Source: Phycisphaerales bacterium
GTDB taxonomy: Bacteria; Planctomycetota; Phycisphaerae; UBA1845; Fen-1342
Length of the DNA stretch: 64,000 bases
Direction of reading: 5' to 3'
NCBI GenBank assembly: GCA_022839625.1
Contig: JALHJL010000023.1
Span: forward strand, 1 to 64,000
How positions within the stretch are numbered: the stretch's first letter is position 1; the number at the start of each line of letters is the position of its first letter. A model generated the notes under the pieces. The model searched no databases. It worked only from the letters and a program-made list of their open reading frames with translations, and was not told where the DNA came from. The position numbers and the translations under genes were made by a program. Shown here piece by piece: positions 9,770-16,955 of this stretch.

Positions 9770-11584
9770 ATGACTACCCCTTTGTTATACGAGCGCATCA
9801 GCAACGAGCTTCTGCCGCGTGTCCGGCAGCCGGCGCAGTACATCGGCGGGGAGGTCAATCAGCTCGTCCAGCCCGGCGCTTGGGAAGCCGCCGAAGTGCG
9901 GATCGCGATTGCATTCCCCGACGTGTACGCGATCGGCATGTCGCACCTGGGCTGCCACATTCTCTACTGGATCGCGAACCATATGCCCGGCGTGTGCGCC
10001 GAGCGGACCTATTGCCCCTGGTGGGACGCCGAAGAAGTGATGCGGCAACGCGGCATCCCGCTGTTCACCTGGGACACGCGGCAGCCGGTGCGGTCGGCCG
10101 ACCTGCTCGCCATTTCGCTGCAATATGAGCTGGGGTTCCCGGGTGTCTTGAACCTGCTCGACCTAGCCGGGATTCCCCTGCGGGCGGGGGAGCGCGGCGA
10201 CGAGCATCCGCTTGTGCTGGCCGGCGGGCCGCAGGCCGACAACCCGGAGCCGCTCGCGGAGTTCCTCGACCTGGTCGTCATCGGCGACGGCGAGCAGGCC
10301 ATCGTGCAGATTCTGGAGGCGGTGCGCGAATACAAGCGCAGCGGAGTGCGCCGGCGGGAGATGGTCCCGCTGCTGGCCCAGCGTTTCCCGTGGGTCTACG
10401 CGCCCAACCTCTACGAAGCGCGCTACCACGCCGACTGCACGCTGGCCGAACTGCGGCCTACGGTCGCGGGCCTTCCGCCGCAGATCGAGCGCTGCCACAC
10501 GCCGGACTTCCAGGACGCCCCCGTGCCGCTCCGCCCGCTGGTCCCCTGGATTCAGCCGGTGCACGACCGCATCGCGATCGAGATCATGCGCGGTTGCCCG
10601 AACCTGTGCCGGTTTTGTCACGCGGGGTACACGCGGCGGCCGCTGCGGCTGCGGACGGTCGATCGCATCGCGGAGCTGGCCGAGTCCGCCTATTGGGCGA
10701 CCGGGCTGGATGAGATCGGCTTGCTGTCGCTCTCCACCTCGGACTACCCGGACCTGGACGCGCTGGCCCGCGCGCTCACGGAGCGTTTCGCGCCGCGGAT
10801 GGTGAACATCAGCTTCCCCTCGTTGCGCGTGGACCGGATGCTGCCGTGCATCCCCGAGCTGGGGCGCGCGGTGCGCAAGGCCGGCCTGACGATCGCGGTC
10901 GAAGCCGCCCACGACGATCTCCGCCGCGCGATGCGCAAGAAGGTCGCGGACGTCGATCTGCTGGAGGGCGTGCGGGCGGCGTTCGAGGCTGGCTGGAACC
11001 GCGTGAAGCTGTACTTCATGGCGGGTTTCCCCGGCGAGCGCCCGGAGGACATCGACGGGATCGTCGACCTCAGCCGCGCCGTCAGCGAGCAGCGCCGCAA
11101 GGTGGGCAAAGCTCCCGCTGCGGTGACGACTTCGGTCGCGTGGCTCGTGCCCAAGCCCTTTACGCCGCTCCAGTGGATGGCCCAGCCGCGCGCCGAGTAT
11201 TTCCGCGAGGTGCAACAGCGCCTGCTGCGCCGGGCGCGGGAGCGGAGGTCGCCCGTGCGCCTGGCGTTTCAGTCGCCGGAGAAGTCGATCCTGGAGGCGG
11301 TGCTGGCGCGGGGCGACCGGCGGCTCGGGGCTGTGCTCCACGACGTCTGGCGGCGCGGCGCGCGGCTGGAAGCCTGGGCCGAGCGCTTCCGCTACGAACG
11401 ATGGCTCGAAGCGTTCTCCGTCACCGGCGTAGACCCCGATTTCTACGCGCATCGCGAACGGCCGTTTGACGAGCGCTTGCCGTGGGACCACGTTGGCGCA
11501 CCGCTTACCCGCCAGCACCTGGAGAAGAGCTACGCGGACGTGCGGGCGCAGTTGGCGTCCCGGGCCGCGAGTTCTACGGGGTAG
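9770..11584 (+). CDS. B12-binding-domain radical SAM protein (TIGR03960-like)
   Basis: A 604-residue protein. The N-terminal part has the cobalamin-binding-like fold of this family (IAFPDVYAIGMSHLGCHILY). The radical SAM core carries the cluster motif CPNLCRFC with Cys276, Cys280 and Cys283, preceded by RIAIEIMRG, and a later GFPGERPEDIDGIV. This matches the N-terminal module of the TIGR03960 family. Many members carry a C-terminal TIGR03936 domain or are followed by a gene for it; neither is present here. Substrate unknown. It converges on the O-antigen ligase gene, overlapping its 3' end by 11 bp. Confidence 0.88.
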   Translation: MTTPLLYERISNELLPRVRQPAQYIGGEVNQLVQPGAWEAAEVRIAIAFPDVYAIGMSHLGCHILYWIANHMPGVCAERTYCPWWDAEEVMRQRGIPLFTWDTRQPVRSADLLAISLQYELGFPGVLNLLDLAGIPLRAGERGDEHPLVLAGGPQADNPEPLAEFLDLVVIGDGEQAIVQILEAVREYKRSGVRRREMVPLLAQRFPWVYAPNLYEARYHADCTLAELRPTVAGLPPQIERCHTPDFQDAPVPLRPLVPWIQPVHDRIAIEIMRGCPNLCRFCHAGYTRRPLRLRTVDRIAELAESAYWATGLDEIGLLSLSTSDYPDLDALARALTERFAPRMVNISFPSLRVDRMLPCIPELGRAVRKAGLTIAVEAAHDDLRRAMRKKVADVDLLEGVRAAFEAGWNRVKLYFMAGFPGERPEDIDGIVDLSRAVSEQRRKVGKAPAAVTTSVAWLVPKPFTPLQWMAQPRAEYFREVQQRLLRRARERRSPVRLAFQSPEKSILEAVLARGDRRLGAVLHDVWRRGARLEAWAERFRYERWLEAFSVTGVDPDFYAHRERPFDERLPWDHVGAPLTRQHLEKSYADVRAQLASRAASSTG

Positions 11585-14078
11585 GCTGAGAAGCGGGCGA
11601 CGCTGCCGCGGCCAGTGTGCGAAGACCATCGTCGATGAGCGCCCGCTCCGGCGGACGCAGCCGCATGACTTCTTCCGGCGGGCGGCTGTCGTCGATTTGC
11701 AGAGCGGCTGCGAAATGTTCCCGCGCCCGGGTACCGGCCTGTGCCGATCCATCGCTCCGCCACACGGCCAGCCAGGCCTGCCCGGCGGAAATCCGTGCCC
11801 GTGGATTGGTCGGATACAGCTCGACCGCACGGTCCCACGTTTCTGCGGCCAAGCGACGAAACTGCGCGGCGTTCGCCGTGTCTCCGGCGTGCTCATGGCA
11901 GTCCGCGAGTTCCGCCTCAATCGTCGCCAGCAACGCGTAGTTGGACGTATCGTGCGGGTTGGCGGCGCAGTTTTCCGCCGCCCGCGCGCGCGCCGCCGCC
12001 AGCCAATCACGCCGCTCTTCGGCCAGCAATCCCGGATGACGCCCGAGTTGCAGCATGGCCCGCAGCGCTGCGCGCGCGGCGGACGTACCGCGGTACTCGC
12101 GCGCGCACTGGGCCGCCTGGTCCAGAGCTGCCGACGCCTCCGCCCGCGTGCCTGCTGTCCGCAGCGCGGCGTTGAGACGAGTCACCGCCGCCGACGCCCC
12201 CACGGCGGGCCGCAAGACGACGGCGAAATGCAGGAGCACGATCGCTGCGGCGGTGGTGCCCGCGATGACCGAGGAGCGCGCGGACGGCGAAACGTGCGCT
12301 GCGCCCTGTGCCACCTGGCGGGACGCCACCAGGCCGGCAGCGCACAGCACGAAGACGGACAGGCCGGCCGACGTCAGCAGCGCGAAATCGATCAGCCCGT
12401 GCACGAGTGCCCCCGCCAGTGCTGCCCAGCAGCCCGCGATCAGCCAGCGTGCTTCGGTCCGGACGGCGCCGGACTCGCCCAGCAGCCAGGCACAGACGAT
12501 CAGTGCCAGCAACCAGGCGAGCGCGATTTCCTGGCCCCATGCGAACAGCGCGCCGGGCTCGCCCAGCGCGGGTCGCGCAGACAGGGCGTGGAGCAGCAGA
12601 ACGCCGGCTGCGACCGGGGCCGCGTACGCCGCGCGCAGCCCATCCGACGGCGGCTCGAGCGCAGTCTTCGGGTTCTCGTCGCGGCCGAACTCCTGGTCGG
12701 CCGTGGAGGGCGCACCGGTTCTCACCGTCCGACCGGGAGGTCGGCCGCCACACGCTGATGCGAAGTGCTCTGAGACAGTGTGTGGAACCAGGGCACGCAG
12801 GCCGGTCAGCAGGAGCGCACCGCACAGCAGTACTCCGCCGGCGAGCCCCAGCGGCCCCATTTCAACCAGCAAGCTCAGCCACAGATCGTGGGGGTTGCGT
12901 ACCTCCTCCGTGCCCTCGGCCGGCTTGTAGCGCAGGTACGCCGCGGCGAAGTTCTCACGTCCCACCCCGCTCAGCGGTGCGTCCTGCCACACCCGCCCGG
13001 CGGCGCTCCAGTAGTACCAGCGAAACGCCAGCGAGGGGTGCGGAAGCGTTCCAGCGCGCAGGCCGTGGCCGACGCCGGCCGCGATGACCGCAACGTAGCC
13101 GACGATCAACGCCGCCCAGAGCGCGCGGGCGTGCCGCGCGCACCAGCTCGCCGCCGCACCGAGGAGCACGAACAGCGGCAGCGCACACGCCGCGGCGACC
13201 ATCGCCCCGCGGCTGCCCGTCAGAAACAACGCCGCAGCCAGTCCCACGCACAACAGAACACCGGCCGCCAGCATTCCCCACGGCTGTCCCGGCCGCGCGT
13301 CGGCCGCGGACCGTGCCGCGCGCCGCCCGGCGATCCGCAACAGCGCGACGGCCAGCAGACCCGCCGCCGGCATCAGCCACATCAGCAGGCAGGACGCCGT
13401 CACATTGGGGTGACCCAGGAACCCGTGCACCTCGCCGGCCAACATGCGGCGCTCGAAGTTGACGAAGAGCGGGTCCTGCGGATCAAACCCCTGCCGAATC
13501 AATTCCGGCTTGTAGACGCTCGCCCAGCGCTGCTGCGTCAGCGGGTTCTCGTACCAGTGCTGGCTGAGGCACTTGATCGCCGTGGTGACTCCGGTCGCGA
13601 GCAACGCGCTGAGGAGCAACGCCAGCATCCAGCGCCGGCGTACCAGCGTGGTCAGGGCTACGCCGGCGAGGACGCCGGTCACCAGGCTGCCCCCGGCGAG
13701 ACGAGCGACGGGCTTGTCGCCGGCGACGAACGACGAGACCACCGCGGCGGCAAACAGAAGGGCCACGCCAACCGCGATCACCCCACGGTGCCGCCACCGG
13801 CCGCCGCGGGCCAGCGTCAGCACGCTCGCGCCGAGCAGCACGGCGTCGAGGCCGGCGGTCGTAGCGGGCGTCGGCCCGGCCTCGGCCTGTAACGCGGCCA
13901 GGAAGGAAACCTGCACCGGCTCGAACGTCTCGCTGAGCAACGGCCGGGTACTGAGCACGACCAGCAGGACATAGAAGAGAATGCGGTCGATGAGGGCCGG
14001 CTCCGGCGACGAGCGGGCCGTGGTCGGGTCGCCACAGGCGACTCGCTGCGGCGAGTTGGTGCGGGCCGCGCCGGTCAT
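11574..14078 (-). CDS. O-antigen ligase/polymerase family membrane protein with TPR tail
   Basis: An 834-residue polytopic protein. The central Wzy_C/WaaL-like domain has hydrophobic segments across residues about 25-430 and a periplasmic loop with LTGSRGAM and the GVGRENFAAAYLRY motif typical of O-antigen ligases. After further membrane segments (500-600), the C-terminal ~230 residues are TPR-like. Two repeat-derived insertions are visible: residues 9-17 (SPQRVACGD) lie in the 29-bp repeat shared with the DUF4954 gene, and a loop near residue 450 (CGGRPPGRTVRTG) resembles the intergenic palindrome at 50105. The start overlaps the WecA-like gene by 4 bp, placing it last in a polysaccharide operon. 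Confidence 0.87.
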   Translation of the reverse strand: MTGAARTNSPQRVACGDPTTARSSPEPALIDRILFYVLLVVLSTRPLLSETFEPVQVSFLAALQAEAGPTPATTAGLDAVLLGASVLTLARGGRWRHRGVIAVGVALLFAAAVVSSFVAGDKPVARLAGGSLVTGVLAGVALTTLVRRRWMLALLLSALLATGVTTAIKCLSQHWYENPLTQQRWASVYKPELIRQGFDPQDPLFVNFERRMLAGEVHGFLGHPNVTASCLLMWLMPAAGLLAVALLRIAGRRAARSAADARPGQPWGMLAAGVLLCVGLAAALFLTGSRGAMVAAACALPLFVLLGAAASWCARHARALWAALIVGYVAVIAAGVGHGLRAGTLPHPSLAFRWYYWSAAGRVWQDAPLSGVGRENFAAAYLRYKPAEGTEEVRNPHDLWLSLLVEMGPLGLAGGVLLCGALLLTGLRALVPHTVSEHFASACGGRPPGRTVRTGAPSTADQEFGRDENPKTALEPPSDGLRAAYAAPVAAGVLLLHALSARPALGEPGALFAWGQEIALAWLLALIVCAWLLGESGAVRTEARWLIAGCWAALAGALVHGLIDFALLTSAGLSVFVLCAAGLVASRQVAQGAAHVSPSARSSVIAGTTAAAIVLLHFAVVLRPAVGASAAVTRLNAALRTAGTRAEASAALDQAAQCAREYRGTSAARAALRAMLQLGRHPGLLAEERRDWLAAARARAAENCAANPHDTSNYALLATIEAELADCHEHAGDTANAAQFRRLAAETWDRAVELYPTNPRARISAGQAWLAVWRSDGSAQAGTRAREHFAAALQIDDSRPPEEVMRLRPPERALIDDGLRTLAAAASPASQPTP
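12700..12756 (-). repeat. Palindromic repeat-like insertion inside the ligase gene
   Basis: On the minus strand this begins GTGGCGGCCGACCTCCCGG, close to GTAGCGGCCGACCTTGCGG of the intergenic palindrome at 50105-50157, and ends with a further CGGCCGACC block. It encodes a hydrophilic, Gly/Arg/Pro-rich loop between two membrane segments. The similarity is partial, so common origin is inferred rather than shown. Confidence 0.4.
14027..14055 (-). repeat. 29-bp double-hairpin repeat, copy A (in coding sequence)
   Basis: Identical over 29 bp to 17468-17496. It contains two adjacent hairpins: GTCGCC-ACA-GGCGAC and TCGC-TGCG-GCGA. It lies in codons 8-17 of the O-antigen ligase gene and is read as SPQRVACGD, the same frame and peptide as the copy in the DUF4954 gene. 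The host proteins are unrelated, so shared ancestry of the genes does not explain the identity. Confidence 0.85.
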
Positions 14079-15202
14079 GTTTCCTTACGCAGCGGGGCTT
14101 CCAGAATCGCGATGATCGCCAAGACCATCAGTACCATCACGCCCACGGTGATCGTGCGGCGCAGGTCGGCGCCGGGCAGGAGCGTCGCCGCCAGTCCCGT
14201 GGTCGCGGTGGCCAGGTAGATGGTCAGAACGGCGAAGCGCCGGCTCAGGCCGCGCTCGACCAGCCGGTGCGAGAAATGCCGCTGGTCCCCTTTCATCGGG
14301 TTGCGGCCCTCCAGCACGCGGATGACGACCACGCTGACGAAGTCGTACAGCGGTACGGCAAGGATGACGAGCGGCATGGCCAGGGCATACGGCGGCGCGC
14401 CGACCCCGCTCTGAAAGTACGTCGTCAGCACGGAGACGTTCGCGAGCATGTAGCCCAGGACAAGGCTGCCGCCGTCGCCCATGAAGATCCGCGCGGGTGG
14501 GAAGTTGAACACCAGGAACCCGGCCGCCGCCCCCACGAACACGCAGCCCAGCGCCGGCACCAATACCTGCCCGGCCATCCGCCCGCAAAGGGCGATGAAC
14601 ACCAGGCAGATGCACGCCACGCCCGCGCTCAGACCGTCCATGTTGTCGAGGAAATTGAAGGCGTTGACGATGACGACGAACCACAGCGTCGTGAGCACCA
14701 CGGACAGCGGCACCCCGGCAAATTCGGCCAGACGCACGCGCCCGACGGTGGCCACGAGCACCGCCACGGCCACGATGACGAGGAGTTTCGCCAAGGCGGG
14801 CAACGGACGCCGGTCATCGACTAGACCCAGCAGATGAAGGACCAAGCCGCCGGCCAGAATGACCCACAGCTCTGTGGCGCGCATGTGCATGCCGCCGGCG
14901 TACGCGCGGGCCGTCTCGCCCAGGCGGTCGGCGATCCACGCCTCGGGCACGAGGCCGACGACGGCCAGGGCGCCGGCCAGGGCCAGCCCGGCCGCCAGGA
15001 AGATTGCACTGCCGCCGCCGTACGGTATCGGCGCCCGATGAGACTTGTGTCCCCCGGGGCGATCCACGAAGCCGACGCGCAGGGCTACGCGCCGGGCGCC
15101 GAGCGTGAGGAGCGCGGAGAGCAGGAACACGCCGCCGCCCACGCCGGCCAGAAGCAGGTCCAGCGGCCAGGCCGTCGCCACCAACGCCGGCGCCGACATC
15201 AT
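14075..15202 (-). CDS. Undecaprenyl-phosphate sugar-1-phosphate transferase (WecA/TagO/MraY family)
   Basis: A 375-residue integral membrane enzyme that would load a sugar-1-phosphate, usually GlcNAc-1-P, from a UDP-sugar onto undecaprenyl phosphate, the priming step for O-antigen or other surface glycans. Visible motifs are GHKSHRAPIPYGGG near the N-terminus, VDDRRPLPALAKL, NAFNFLDNMDGLSAG and FMGDGGSLVLGY, all characteristic of the family, with about ten hydrophobic segments. It overlaps both neighbours by 4 bp (ATGA), between the DUF4416 gene and the O-antigen ligase. The exact sugar cannot be assigned. Confidence 0.93.
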   Translation of the reverse strand: MMSAPALVATAWPLDLLLAGVGGGVFLLSALLTLGARRVALRVGFVDRPGGHKSHRAPIPYGGGSAIFLAAGLALAGALAVVGLVPEAWIADRLGETARAYAGGMHMRATELWVILAGGLVLHLLGLVDDRRPLPALAKLLVIVAVAVLVATVGRVRLAEFAGVPLSVVLTTLWFVVIVNAFNFLDNMDGLSAGVACICLVFIALCGRMAGQVLVPALGCVFVGAAAGFLVFNFPPARIFMGDGGSLVLGYMLANVSVLTTYFQSGVGAPPYALAMPLVILAVPLYDFVSVVVIRVLEGRNPMKGDQRHFSHRLVERGLSRRFAVLTIYLATATTGLAATLLPGADLRRTITVGVMVLMVLAIIAILEAPLRKET

Positions 15203-15777
15203 GACGCCCCCTCGCCGCCGACCTCTTGCCCCGGCCCCGTGCTCTGGCGCTGCTTGGCGAGTTGCTCGCGCAGGCGGCTGAAGAAGGCGTGGTACTCAGG
15301 CCGCCGGTAGTCGGGGTAGGTCCAGGGCAGGGTCTGCCACGCGCCGTGAGCGTATTGCAGCGTGACCTCGGCGTAGATGCCGTGGCCGAGGTAGATGCGG
15401 TGGCCACGGTCCTTGGTCGTCGCGAGCACGAGCTTGGTCAGGTCCACGTAGCCGGGATCGATGTTCACCGGCCGGGAGACGTCCGCAAGCAGGCAATCGT
15501 CCGCGATCTCCGCTTCGAGCGCGTTGGCCTCGATCTTGGTCTCGGCCAGGTGCCCCGGACTGATCAGCGCCTCGAATGCGAGAAACCAGCGCTTCAGATT
15601 CGGCCCCATCTCATCCTGGTAGTAGTCCGTTTGGTCAAACGACCACAGTTCGCTTTCGCAATCCACCGGCCCGAAGCGCCTGACCAGGAGTTGCCGCGCG
15701 CGGCGGAGCAGGTCCGGGTCGCCGCTGAGCAACCCGACCAGGAGCTTGACCGCACTGGCCGCGCGGGGTTTGCCCAT
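15199..15777 (-). CDS. DUF4416 family protein
   Basis: A 192-residue soluble protein matching DUF4416 (opening VKLLVGLLSGDPDLLRRA; FDQTDYYQDEMG; NIDPGYVDLTKLVLAT). The biochemical function of the family is unknown. The ATG at 15777 opens MGKPRAASAV; an in-frame ATG at 15828 would add 17 non-conserved residues. It overlaps the WecA-like gene by 4 bp and sits about 80 bp downstream of the SIS gene, so it belongs to the same transcription unit and may act in glycan or envelope metabolism; that role is inferred from position only. Confidence 0.85.
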   Translation of the reverse strand: MGKPRAASAVKLLVGLLSGDPDLLRRARQLLVRRFGPVDCESELWSFDQTDYYQDEMGPNLKRWFLAFEALISPGHLAETKIEANALEAEIADDCLLADVSRPVNIDPGYVDLTKLVLATTKDRGHRIYLGHGIYAEVTLQYAHGAWQTLPWTYPDYRRPEYHAFFSRLREQLAKQRQSTGPGQEVGGEGAS

Positions 15778-15857
15778 GGCCGCAGTGTAGCGTGCCCCAT
15801 CCACGGCTGCGACCCGGGCATTTCGCACCGGTGCCGACGCGGACCGCCGCGATCGCT

Positions 15858-16877
15858 CTATTCGATCAGCTCGTTGCCCACTTTGCGGGCACGGACTGGG
15901 CGATCAAGATTGATTCCCAGTTGCAGCCCCGTCGCCACCAGCAGGTTCCACCCGGCGCACAACTGCACGTACGTGTTCATGTCCGCCAGCGCCGGGATCA
16001 CGATGGTCGGGAAGGGCGTCGGGCGGGGCGCAATCGCCAGCACGTAGAGACCGACACCTTTCACGAGCACTTCCGCGTACTTCTCCAGCTCGGCGTCGTA
16101 GGGATCGACGATGACCACGGCGTCCACCGGGTCCAGGACTTCTTCGATCCCGTGCACCACGTACGTCCCCTCGCAGTACACGCCCGCCTTGCGCGTGATC
16201 TCGCAGGTCTTGAGCGATAGCTCCTCGGCGACGCCGTCGTTACGCCCGGCCCAGCAAATCCGCGGGGCCGCCGCCAGACGCCTGGTAATCGCCGGCTCGA
16301 TGTCCAGGGTCAGCGCCGTGTTCACCTTGTCCGCCAGCTCGCGCAGCAGCTCCGGCCAGGATTGCGGGCCGGCCAACGAGCCCACGAGGACCTGATAGAA
16401 GAGGGCCTGCTCCACCACGCTTTTCGTGGCCGCGACGGCGTCTTCCTTGCCGCAGTGCAGGACGAACGTCTGCCGACACTCGTGTTCCAGCGGGCTGCCC
16501 GCGGCGGCGGTCAAACCGTAGAGGGCATCGTGCCCGGCCGCCTTGAGCCGGCGAAACAGCTCGATCACTTCGCGCGTCTTGCCGGAGTTGCTCGTGCCGA
16601 AAACGACACGCCGCCCGAGGTCGTACTCCATGGCCTGCCGTGCCCCTTCGCACTCGATGGGCTGGGGCAGGCCGCGCCGGCGGGCCAGCGCGATCACATT
16701 GTGCGCGGGAAGGATACGCGAGGAGCCCTCGCCGGTGAGGAACAGGCCTCCTCTTCGCCGCACGGCCTCGGCCATGCCGGCCGCGGCGGCCCAGTCCAGG
16801 CCGCGAATCACGTCCGGCGTTTCCAGCATCTCACGAACGAGGGCAAAGCGGGCCTGCGCGGCATCATTTCCATTCAT
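15858..16877 (-). CDS. SIS-domain phosphosugar isomerase/deaminase-like protein
   Basis: A 339-residue cytoplasmic protein with two SIS (sugar isomerase) folds. FLTGEGSSRILPAHN and VFGTSNSGKTREVIELF in the first domain correspond to phosphosugar-binding loops, and a second domain starts near residue 195 (RICWAGRNDGVAEE). The layout resembles GlmS C-terminal/AgaS-type isomerases without a glutaminase domain, so it may act on an aminosugar phosphate. It lies between DUF4954 and DUF4416 genes in the minus-strand envelope run; substrate unassigned. Confidence 0.85.
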   Translation of the reverse strand: MNGNDAAQARFALVREMLETPDVIRGLDWAAAAGMAEAVRRRGGLFLTGEGSSRILPAHNVIALARRRGLPQPIECEGARQAMEYDLGRRVVFGTSNSGKTREVIELFRRLKAAGHDALYGLTAAAGSPLEHECRQTFVLHCGKEDAVAATKSVVEQALFYQVLVGSLAGPQSWPELLRELADKVNTALTLDIEPAITRRLAAAPRICWAGRNDGVAEELSLKTCEITRKAGVYCEGTYVVHGIEEVLDPVDAVVIVDPYDAELEKYAEVLVKGVGLYVLAIAPRPTPFPTIVIPALADMNTYVQLCAGWNLLVATGLQLGINLDRPVRARKVGNELIE

Positions 16878-16955
16878 ACCTCATTCTCCGTAGAGCTCCG
16901 GTGTCGATCGGGCGTCCATCCACGAGCTGGTCATCCCGCACGGGCGGCCGCGAAA

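Noticed and set aside
10163..12010. Very long antisense frame across the radical SAM and ligase genes
   Set aside because: High GC creates long stop-free antisense frames; the sense genes have clear motifs, the antisense product is Arg/Gln/His-rich without domains.
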